Assembly (NCBI GenBank): GCA_947627825.1
Contig: CANQXO010000078.1
Span: forward strand, 1 to 6,298
Source: an uncultured Clostridia bacterium
GTDB lineage: Bacteria > Bacillota_A > Clostridia > TANB77 > CAG-508
Direction of reading: 5' to 3'
Length of the DNA: 6,298 nucleotides
Under the pieces are notes generated by a model. It saw only the letters and a program-made list of their open reading frames with translations, ran no database searches and was not told the origin of the DNA. Below are positions 1 to 4,991 of this stretch, one piece after another (within the stretch, counting starts at the first letter, position 1; each line of letters starts with the position of its first letter). Both the position numbers and the translations under genes were made by a program.

Positions 1-51
1 AGTTTTCTTTTTGCCTGTAAAAGCATTCTTTAGTTTTTCTTTATTAAACAT
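1..51 (-). CDS. spoIIIAG: Stage III sporulation protein SpoIIIAG, N-terminal fragment (cut by window edge)
   Basis: Only the first 17 codons are inside the window, reading MFNKEKLKNAFTGKKKT, and the frame is still open at base 1. The start is an ATG at 51-49 with AAAGG seven bases upstream, 13 bases after the spoIIIAF stop. A short, Lys-rich cytoplasmic N-terminus before a membrane helix is what SpoIIIAG proteins have. The family forms the large ring (ring-building-motif fold) of the channel between mother cell and forespore. The assignment rests mainly on position after spoIIIAF and on the basic start; the diagnostic membrane helix and ring domain lie outside the window, so they cannot be checked here. 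Confidence 0.85.
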   Translation of the reverse strand, partial: MFNKEKLKNAFTGKKKT

Positions 52-64
52 ATACTTGCCTTTC

Positions 65-625
65 TTATTCAATTATTATATTTTCTTTATCTATATTGTA
101 ATTTTCACTTAAATATTCGATTATGCTATTTGCATCACTTACTGCCATGCCTTTTTCTGGTCTATCCTTAATATTTATATCTTCTACTTTATTTATCATT
201 ATTTTGCCTTCCACTTTTTCGTCATTCTCATATTCATAAATTTCTGATAGTTTTATATATACAATATTGCAATTTTCATCAATGTCTATGTCAATGTTAT
301 TTGCTTGATATCCTTTTACTTTTAATTGAGTTTTTATATTTTGCACTACTTTACTTTTAAATGTCATTTTTATATTCTCATCATACACTATGTTTTCTTC
401 ATTTATGCTAGAACTTGAACTTGCTAAATATTTATCTAAATTATATTCACTTAAGTCTAGATTTTTGCCAACTACTGGACTTAATATCGAAAATAATATA
501 TATATTCCAATTATTGCTTTTATGTATTTTTTATTTTTGTTTTCAGGTAGTAACATTTGTATAATAGATGATACAATAATTGCAATTATAATTCCTTGTA
601 CCCATGTATTTAAATTATTTATCAT
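65..625 (-). CDS. spoIIIAF: Stage III sporulation protein SpoIIIAF
   Basis: This is a membrane-anchored component of the SpoIIIA-SpoIIQ channel made in the mother cell. The 186-residue product has two N-terminal hydrophobic helices (about residues 8-26 and 34-52) with the charged turn PENKNKK between them, then a Ser-rich linker (a run of five Ser at 69-73), then a soluble acidic C-terminal domain (about 85-186). In the family that domain has a ring-building-motif-like fold. B. subtilis SpoIIIAF is somewhat longer (about 206 residues). The start is an ATG preceded by the strong site AAGGAGAGG. It lies ten bases after the spoIIIAE stop and 13 bases before spoIIIAG, so it is translated as part of the operon. 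The two-helix N-terminus plus position make the call firm; the C-terminal half is poorly conserved in the family and was recognised mostly by layout. Confidence 0.93.
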   Translation of the reverse strand: MINNLNTWVQGIIIAIIVSSIIQMLLPENKNKKYIKAIIGIYILFSILSPVVGKNLDLSEYNLDKYLASSSSSINEENIVYDENIKMTFKSKVVQNIKTQLKVKGYQANNIDIDIDENCNIVYIKLSEIYEYENDEKVEGKIMINKVEDINIKDRPEKGMAVSDANSIIEYLSENYNIDKENIIIE

Positions 626-635
626 TTTCCTCTCC

Positions 636-1778
636 TTATTGATACATAAGTCCGCTATTTGAAATTCTCATTACTATTGCTATTCCCACTATAAGCATGG
701 CTGTAATTGTAAACATTATTGCTAAAAATACTTTAAAGGTTGCTCCCATCTGTTCTATCAGGCTTACTATTTTTTTATCTGCTATTGGCTGGCACAGTGC
801 GGCTCCTAAATAATATATTACTGTTAAAGCTGTTAGGTTCAATATTGGTTTGATACATATTGATATTATTACAAATATTCCTACAAAACCTACTGCATTT
901 TTTATGATGTTGCTATACCCCAAAACTGTATCTATGGCATCTCCTAAAATTCCTCCGACTACTGGTACAGCATTTGATACGACTGACTTTCCAGCTTTTA
1001 ATGTCATTCCATCCAGTCCGCTTGTTATTCCTCCTTCAAGTGTTGCTAAGCTGAAAAACAAAGTTAAAATGGTAGTTAAAACCCAAGTTGAGCCTTTTCT
1101 TAAAAACTTTGATAACTTGTCTACCTGCGTTTGTTCTGATATTTTTGAAATTATTCCAAGTGCTGTTGATGCTAATATTATAGGTATTAATACATTTGTT
1201 ATAAAATTTCCTATGAAAGTTATTACTAATAATAGAATTGGCTCTATCATTTTTGATGATACGACATTTCCAGTTGCTATCATTAATGTTGTAAGAAGTG
1301 GTATCAATGTATTTGTAAATGAAGTCAAATCATTTATCGAGCTTTTTATGCTTGATATTATTCCTGAAAAGTTACTCATTATTAAAGTAACCATTAATAT
1401 GTATTGTATATAGTATGCAATTTTTGCAACTGATTCGTTTCCTAGATTTTCACTTATTGCTTTTAATATGCTATGAATTATTATTACAACAATTATTCCA
1501 GACATCATTTTTAGCGTTTCTCTTATGTTGTTTCCTAAAAGTTTTATAATATAGTTTATGACTTTTTTATTGTCCATATTTCCGGACATACTGGCATTAA
1601 AAATTTCTGATATATCAATATCTTCCGAATAATTTTTTGCTTCTGCTAAAAAGGTGCTTATTCCAAAGCTTTCTTCTTGATTTTTTATTATTTCATTTTT
1701 ATCTTGATTTTCATTTGCAGAAAAAGAAATATTTGGAATTAATAAAATTAACAATATTATTATTAACTTTCTTTTCAT
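636..1778 (-). CDS. spoIIIAE: Stage III sporulation protein SpoIIIAE (polytopic membrane channel component)
   Basis: The product is the largest integral membrane subunit of the spoIIIA-encoded channel apparatus, in the mother-cell membrane facing the forespore. The protein has 380 residues (about 399 in B. subtilis). Residues 1-20 (MKRK, a Leu/Ile core, then NISFS-A) look like a cleavable signal peptide. A polar segment follows (21-90), then several hydrophobic helices at about 93-106, 121-143, 158-173, 179-211, 231-247, 297-328 and 348-371. Between them is a Gly-rich stretch (about 248-283, with GLDGMTLKAGK and VPVVGGILGDAIDTVLG), which is the most conserved part of the family. The ATG start has AGGTG nine bases upstream, and the gene begins 16 bases after the spoIIIAD stop. 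No frameshift or truncation is visible. The gene order AC-AD-AE-AF supports the assignment. Confidence 0.96.
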   Translation of the reverse strand: MKRKLIIILLILLIPNISFSANENQDKNEIIKNQEESFGISTFLAEAKNYSEDIDISEIFNASMSGNMDNKKVINYIIKLLGNNIRETLKMMSGIIVVIIIHSILKAISENLGNESVAKIAYYIQYILMVTLIMSNFSGIISSIKSSINDLTSFTNTLIPLLTTLMIATGNVVSSKMIEPILLLVITFIGNFITNVLIPIILASTALGIISKISEQTQVDKLSKFLRKGSTWVLTTILTLFFSLATLEGGITSGLDGMTLKAGKSVVSNAVPVVGGILGDAIDTVLGYSNIIKNAVGFVGIFVIISICIKPILNLTALTVIYYLGAALCQPIADKKIVSLIEQMGATFKVFLAIMFTITAMLIVGIAIVMRISNSGLMYQ

Positions 1779-1794
1779 TTGTTTACACCTACTT

Positions 1795-2181
1795 TTATGG
1801 TAAAATTTTTAGAACTGTTTCTAATAATGCTCTTATTATTGGAATTGACATTGATATGATTATTACTTTTCCTCCAATATCAACTTTGTTTGCAATAGCT
1901 GTTTCACCTGCATCTTTGCATATACTTACACTAAATTCAGTAAGTAGTGCTATTCCTGTAATTTTTATTAATATTTTTAAAAATTCTCCACTTATATTTG
2001 CTTTGCTGGCTATATCTTGCAAAAGCTGTATTATTCCTGAAACTGTGTCTGTTAGCATTAATAGTATTATTACTCCGGCTACAATGGAAATATATATGGC
2101 AAATTCTGGTCTATATTGTTTTAGAATAACTATGATTATTACTGCTACAAAACCTATTACTATAATTTTTAAAATATCCAT
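1795..2181 (-). CDS. spoIIIAD: Stage III sporulation protein SpoIIIAD
   Basis: A small membrane protein of the SpoIIIA channel platform, related to SpoIIIAC in its N-terminal part. From the chosen start it has 128 residues (B. subtilis about 133): MDILKIIVIG opens a first hydrophobic helix (3-20), a second is at about 27-44, a third at about 68-81, and a C-terminal one at about 104-127. The family signature is clear in the middle, KDAGETAIANKVDIGGK (89-105), followed by MSIPIIRALLETVL (111-124). An upstream in-frame ATG at 2199, overlapping the spoIIIAC stop (TAATG), would add MRKEYI, but it lies upstream of the AAAGGA site that sits correctly for the ATG at 2181, so the shorter form is preferred. 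It is followed closely by spoIIIAE. Confidence 0.95.
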   Translation of the reverse strand: MDILKIIVIGFVAVIIIVILKQYRPEFAIYISIVAGVIILLMLTDTVSGIIQLLQDIASKANISGEFLKILIKITGIALLTEFSVSICKDAGETAIANKVDIGGKVIIISMSIPIIRALLETVLKILP

Positions 2182-2188
2182 TATATAT

Positions 2189-2194
2189 TCCTTT
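2189..2194 (-). promoter_or_regulatory. Ribosome binding site of spoIIIAD
   Basis: AAAGGA on the minus strand, seven bases before the ATG at 2181. It lies inside the few codons that the longer alternative start at 2199 would translate, which decides for the shorter protein. Confidence 0.75.
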
Positions 2195-2198
2195 CGCA

Positions 2199-2393
2199 TT
2201 ACAAGTTAAACATTGTTCTTACTGCGTCAAATAATCCACTTACTTCTTTGATTACCATTGATAGCACAATAATCAAACCCGCAAGTGTAGTCATCATCGC
2301 TTGGTCTTCCCTTCCTGCTCGTACTAAAACTTGGTATAAAACAGCTACTAAAATTCCTATTGCAGCTATTTTAAATAACAAATCTATTTCCAT
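2199..2393 (-). CDS. spoIIIAC: Stage III sporulation protein SpoIIIAC
   Basis: A very small membrane protein (64 residues; about 68 in B. subtilis) of the mother-cell SpoIIIA apparatus. Two hydrophobic helices are visible, at about 5-25 and 34-50, joined by the polar loop RAGREDQA. The family pattern is MEIDLLFKIAAIGILVA at the start and FDAVRTMF near the end. The start is an ATG with AAAGGA about 12 bases upstream, a slightly long spacing but with no better alternative. It is preceded by an unusually long 97-base gap after spoIIIAB. Its TAA stop shares a base with an ATG of the next frame, so it is tightly linked to spoIIIAD, the partner with which it shares sequence similarity in the family. 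Confidence 0.95.
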   Translation of the reverse strand: MEIDLLFKIAAIGILVAVLYQVLVRAGREDQAMMTTLAGLIIVLSMVIKEVSGLFDAVRTMFNL

Positions 2394-2491
2394 CTATAAA
2401 TTAATTCCTTTCACTAATAGACTTTTTTTTGATTTTTTAATTTTAAACTTTTTGATTCTGCCTTTTTGATACTTCTTTTAAATTTAATTTT
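2394..2491 (-). other. A-rich intercistronic gap between spoIIIAB and spoIIIAC
   Basis: On the transcribed strand this stretch is almost all A with scattered G and T, and contains three A-run blocks that begin ATCAAAAA or similar. No convincing hairpin terminator is seen. The frame of spoIIIAB stays open for 25 codons after its TAA, giving a Lys-rich run (KIKFKRSIKKAESK...) that ends in TAG at 2416-2414. Normal SpoIIIAB proteins end where this one does, so the open frame is probably chance in A-rich DNA. The spoIIIAC ribosome binding site is at the low-coordinate end. Confidence 0.5.
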
Positions 2492-3001
2492 TTAAACTAG
2501 AATGATTACAATAACTAGTCCCACAGTTGCGCCTAAAGTTTTATATAGTTTTTCATTTTTGCTTTTCTCCAAATTTGCATCTTGAAGCTTAATTTCTAAA
2601 AATTTTTGAGTTAGTCTAATTTCACTTACTTGTCCATCTAGGTCTGTTTTTCCTAACATTTTTGCTAAACCTTTTAATGTTTCCTTATCTTCTTTGGTTA
2701 GTTTTAAGTTGGCTTCATTTATAGCCTTTTCCCAAGCTTCTCCTGCTGTCATTATTTTCATATCTTCACCTGCATTTTCAAATACTTGTCCTACACCTCC
2801 AGAAATATTTTTTGCTATTTCTTGAAATACATCTGGAATTGGCTCATAAGTAAATTTTATTTTTTCTTCAAATATGTTTAGTGCTCTTTGAAATTCTTTG
2901 AGTTCTTTAACTCTCCCTGTATATTTTTTTGAAATTAGTATTCCGAGTAGAGTTGACACAACAAAAATTGCTATTAAAAAAATAAATTTTAATATTATCA
3001 T
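2492..3001 (-). CDS. spoIIIAB: Stage III sporulation protein SpoIIIAB
   Basis: A bitopic component of the SpoIIIA channel whose soluble domain resembles the type II secretion platform protein GspF; it is thought to link the ATPase SpoIIIAA to the membrane subunits. From the chosen ATG it has 169 residues (about 171 in B. subtilis). An N-terminal helix (1-24) is followed by a mostly helical soluble domain with family hallmarks: YTGRVKELKEFQRAL (27-41), GEAWEKAI (86-93), LKGLAKMLGKTD (108-119), and the C-terminal KNEKLYKTLGATVG leading into a final hydrophobic helix (about 155-169). A TTG at 3061 would add 20 residues (MSKLDTKII...), but it lacks a ribosome binding site and would put a polar tail in front of the N-terminal helix. 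The ATG at 3001 has GAGGG just upstream, so it was preferred. Confidence 0.95.
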   Translation of the reverse strand: MIILKFIFLIAIFVVSTLLGILISKKYTGRVKELKEFQRALNIFEEKIKFTYEPIPDVFQEIAKNISGGVGQVFENAGEDMKIMTAGEAWEKAINEANLKLTKEDKETLKGLAKMLGKTDLDGQVSEIRLTQKFLEIKLQDANLEKSKNEKLYKTLGATVGLVIVIILV

Positions 3002-3005
3002 TTTA

Positions 3006-3010
3006 CCCTC
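3006..3010 (-). promoter_or_regulatory. Ribosome binding site of spoIIIAB
   Basis: GAGGG on the minus strand, four bases before the ATG at 3001. The spacing is short but this is the only purine-rich site near either candidate start, and it selects the 169-residue form. Confidence 0.65.
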
Positions 3011-3020
3011 GCATAATTTT

Positions 3021-3049
3021 GATACAAATCTTGATATAATTTTTGTATC
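3021..3049. repeat. Inverted repeat upstream of spoIIIAB
   Basis: A perfect 8-base inverted repeat, GATACAAA at 3021-3028 and TTTGTATC at 3042-3049, with a 13-base spacer. It lies in the 106-base gap between spoIIIAA and spoIIIAB, ending about ten bases from the spoIIIAB ribosome binding site. The stem is A+T-rich and there is no U run next to it, so it is not a typical terminator. It could be a weak RNA hairpin, a protein site, or chance in A+T-rich DNA. Confidence 0.4.
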
Positions 3050-3070
3050 TAATTTGGACAAGTATTATTT
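3042..3070 (-). promoter_or_regulatory. Possible internal sigma-E-like promoter before spoIIIAB
   Basis: On the minus strand, AAATAAT (3070-3064) and GATACAAA (3049-3042) are 14 bases apart. By eye this matches five of seven and six of eight positions of the mother-cell sigma-E pattern (kmATATT, 14-15 bases, CATACAAT). Such matches are frequent by chance in DNA this A+T-rich, so this is a suggestion only. It would explain the long gap before spoIIIAB. Confidence 0.2.
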
Positions 3071-3107
3071 GACCATATTAAAATATATTCGTTCATTGCT
3101 TTATTTA

Positions 3108-3998
3108 TTACATCTTTTCGTCGTCACAAATATACATATTTTTATCTAAAGAGTAAACTTTTTTTATAATTCCTTTTTTCTCGATAAAAATTATTTTATT
3201 AAATATTTTTTCTTCATATAATTCATTTAAATATTTATTTAATTTCAGTTCTTCAATATTACTTCCATGTGCTGTAAATATTCCCTTTACTCCTGAGCAA
3301 ATTCCATAATTAATTGCATCCACATCTTCTTTAGTTCCTATTTCATCAGTTGCAATTATTTGCGGTGCCATTGTTCTAATTGCCATGTTCATTCCTAAAC
3401 TTTTATTTACTCCATCTAAAATGTCGGTTCTAAGTCCAACATCATTTTGCGGAATTCCTTTATACATTGCTGCAATTTCTCCTCTTTCATCTATTAAAGA
3501 TATTGTATAGCCCATATTACTTAAATTTCTTACCAAATCCCTTAAAATTGTTGTTTTGCCACAGCCCGGTTTCGATACTATTATTGTATTATTTATATTG
3601 CCATTTTCGATTACTTGTGTCATAACTTCATTACTTGCTCCAATTATTTCTTTTGCCACTCTTATATTTAATGATGAAATATAATTTATATTTACAATTT
3701 TTTCATCTCTCATTACTATATTCCCTGTAATTCCTATTCGATGTCCTCCAACTATTGTTATAAATCCACTACAGATTTGACTTTGATATGAATATATCGA
3801 ATTATCACAAAATGTTTGAAGCATGGAAAGCATATCTCGTTGCGTTGGAATAAAGTCTGTTACTTGCTCTTTATCTGTATATTTTAAAATAATGTTTCTA
3901 TTTGCCCTAATCCTTATTTCTTCAATCCTTTCTAAATCAATATTTTCTGTCACTTCTCGTGGTAGAGTCCTTAAAATAATTTGCATATTTTTTACCAT
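3108..3998 (-). CDS. spoIIIAA: Stage III sporulation protein SpoIIIAA (ATPase)
   Basis: The cytoplasmic P-loop ATPase of the SpoIIIA channel, related to type II/IV secretion ATPases; it acts in the mother cell after engulfment. From the chosen start it has 296 residues (about 307 in B. subtilis). The N-terminal part carries IEEIRIRANRNIIL (25-38) and YQSQICSGFITIVGGHRIGITG (71-92, a family hallmark). The Walker A motif is SKPGCGKTT (142-150), then LIDERGEIA (168-176), Walker B IIATDEIG (214-221), and TAHGS (242-246). The frame can be extended to a TTG at 4019, but that would translate through the AAAAGG site that serves the ATG at 3998, so the ATG was taken. It heads the operon, with a terminator-bounded upstream region. 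Confidence 0.96.
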   Translation of the reverse strand: MVKNMQIILRTLPREVTENIDLERIEEIRIRANRNIILKYTDKEQVTDFIPTQRDMLSMLQTFCDNSIYSYQSQICSGFITIVGGHRIGITGNIVMRDEKIVNINYISSLNIRVAKEIIGASNEVMTQVIENGNINNTIIVSKPGCGKTTILRDLVRNLSNMGYTISLIDERGEIAAMYKGIPQNDVGLRTDILDGVNKSLGMNMAIRTMAPQIIATDEIGTKEDVDAINYGICSGVKGIFTAHGSNIEELKLNKYLNELYEEKIFNKIIFIEKKGIIKKVYSLDKNMYICDDEKM

Positions 3999-4007
3999 TT
4001 TCTTTTT

Positions 4008-4013
4008 CCTTTT
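4008..4013 (-). promoter_or_regulatory. Ribosome binding site of spoIIIAA
   Basis: AAAAGG on the minus strand, nine bases before the ATG at 3998. It falls within the codons that a TTG start at 4019 would use, so it argues for the shorter 296-residue form. Confidence 0.6.
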
Positions 4014-4019
4014 AAACAA

Positions 4020-4105
4020 ATTGGCTAACTATTTTTAATATAGGTTATAATTTTGTGCAAATAATTCACATAGACAATTTATAAATTTTAGTAAATAATT
4101 GGTAC
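4020..4105 (-). promoter_or_regulatory. Probable spoIIIA operon promoter region
   Basis: This is the only non-coding DNA between the yebC terminator and spoIIIAA, so the operon promoter is expected here; in B. subtilis spoIIIA is read by mother-cell sigma-E. By eye no good sigma-E promoter stands out. The best -10-like element is CACAAAAT (4057-4050), six of eight matches, but its -35 region is poor. A weak vegetative-type pair, TTGTAC and TATAAA with an 18-base spacer at the high-coordinate end, is also possible. The region holds no gene. Confidence 0.35.
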
Positions 4106-4140
4106 AAAAAATAGAAGCCTATAATAAATATATGCTTCTA
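4106..4140 (-). terminator. Rho-independent terminator after yebC
   Basis: A 7-base stem TAGAAGC/GCTTCTA (4140-4134 with 4118-4112) is extended inward, across one mismatch, by four more A-T pairs around a 5-base loop. On the minus strand it is followed directly by six T (4111-4106). It lies about 53 bases after the yebC stop and separates that gene from the spoIIIA operon. On the plus strand the following sequence (CTTTTATA) is a weaker tail. Confidence 0.85.
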
Positions 4141-4193
4141 CTTTTATATTATTCTTTTATATTAAGTTTAATTCATCTTGCCCATTTGATTTA

Positions 4194-4916
4194 TTATTCC
4201 CAGTTGTGGTAAACATTCATTACATCATCTAAATCTTCAAGATTATCTATTAATCTTTGAACTTTTTCCTCTCCATCACTGTCTAAAGCAACTGTAGTAG
4301 TTGGCACCATTTGAACTTCTGCTTCTTCAAACTCTAGTCCTTGATTTTCTAATGCTTCTCTTACATTTGAAAAATCCTGTGGTGCTGTTGTAATTTCATA
4401 ACATTCATCATCACTTTGCACATCTTCTGCACCATTATCTAATGCAAGCATCATAAGTTCGTCCTCTGACATACTTGTTTTTGTTTTATCTATTACAATT
4501 ACACCTTTCTTATTAAACATATATGATACACAACCTGTAGTTCCTAAATTTCCTCCTGCTTTGTCGAATAAATGTCTAACATCTGCAGCAGTTCTATTTT
4601 TATTGTCTGTACTTGCTTCAACTATAAAAGCTACTCCTGAAGGTCCATATCCCTCATAAGTAATTTCTTCGTAATTCTTTGTGTTTCCTTCGCCTGAAGC
4701 TTTTTTTATTGCATTTTGTATTGTATCATTTGGCATATTGTTTGCTTTGCATTTTGCTATTACATCTTTTAGCTTAGAGTTTCCTGCTGGGTCTGGTCCA
4801 CCTTGTTTTACTGCTAATAATATTTCTCTACCCAACTTAGTAAATACTTTTCCTCTTGCTGCATCTGCTTTTCCTTTTTTTGCTTGGATATTATGCCATT
4901 TGCTATGTCCTGACAT
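4194..4916 (-). CDS. yebC: YebC/PmpR/TACO1-family protein
   Basis: A conserved cytoplasmic protein of 240 residues, the usual family length. Members were long annotated as DNA-binding transcriptional regulators; recent work on bacterial and mitochondrial homologues points to a translation factor that relieves ribosome stalling at proline-rich stretches. The opening [23 protein letters not shown] is the family signature, followed by FTKLGREI (25-32), [17 protein letters not shown] (85-101), [23 protein letters not shown] (104-126) and SYMF (131-134), with an acidic C-terminal domain ending YHNWE. An upstream ATG at 4934 would add MKEELT, but AAGGAGG lies exactly in front of the ATG at 4916, and the family starts M(S/A)GHSKW. 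The gene follows larC by 75 bases, has its own likely promoter and ends in two consecutive TAA codons before a terminator. Confidence 0.96.
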   Translation of the reverse strand: MSGHSKWHNIQAKKGKADAARGKVFTKLGREILLAVKQGGPDPAGNSKLKDVIAKCKANNMPNDTIQNAIKKASGEGNTKNYEEITYEGYGPSGVAFIVEASTDNKNRTAADVRHLFDKAGGNLGTTGCVSYMFNKKGVIVIDKTKTSMSEDELMMLALDNGAEDVQSDDECYEITTAPQDFSNVREALENQGLEFEEAEVQMVPTTTVALDSDGEEKVQRLIDNLEDLDDVMNVYHNWE

Positions 4917-4924
4917 GGTTAATT

Positions 4925-4931
4925 CCTCCTT
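4925..4931 (-). promoter_or_regulatory. Ribosome binding site of yebC
   Basis: AAGGAGG on the minus strand, eight bases before the ATG at 4916. It rules out the longer frame beginning at 4934, which would read through this site. Confidence 0.88.
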
Positions 4932-4953
4932 CATAATTCTTTTATACCCATAT

Positions 4954-4982
4954 ATTGTATCACATTTTATTGTATTTGTGTA
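4954..4982 (-). promoter_or_regulatory. Likely vegetative (sigma-A) promoter of yebC
   Basis: On the minus strand, TACACA (4982-4977) and TACAAT (4959-4954) are separated by 17 bases, and TGA directly precedes the second element, giving an extended -10 (TGnTACAAT). That is four of six and five of six consensus matches. The start of transcription would fall near 4947, leaving a leader of about 30 bases before yebC. No terminator is seen between larC and this site, so read-through from larC is also likely. Confidence 0.5.
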
Positions 4983-4991
4983 GTATAATCG

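Noticed and set aside
390..662. Plus-strand frame opposite spoIIIAF with a hydrophobic product
   Set aside because: Hydrophobicity comes from the complement of the two SpoIIIAF membrane helices; nothing else supports a gene.
850..1413. Open frame of 187 codons on the plus strand opposite spoIIIAE
   Set aside because: It is the mirror of a well-conserved gene in low-GC DNA, has no family resemblance or convincing ribosome binding site, and its residues reflect antisense codons of hydrophobic helices.
2179..2199. Upstream ATG of spoIIIAD overlapping the spoIIIAC stop (TAATG), which would suggest translational coupling by overlap
   Set aside because: The AAAGGA site lies between this ATG and the next in-frame ATG at 2181 and fits the latter; family length also fits the shorter form.
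1637..2209. Open frame of 190 codons on the plus strand opposite spoIIIAD and the start of spoIIIAE
   Set aside because: It spans two real genes and their gap in antisense; no recognisable domain and no supporting start signal.
4681..4983. Plus-strand frame opposite the start of yebC
   Set aside because: Antisense of the most conserved part of yebC and of its promoter; no similarity to any known family.
4984..4989. Perfect TATAAT on the plus strand between larC and yebC
   Set aside because: No -35 element at 16-18 bases, and transcription would run antisense to larC with no gene downstream; expected by chance in such A+T-rich DNA.
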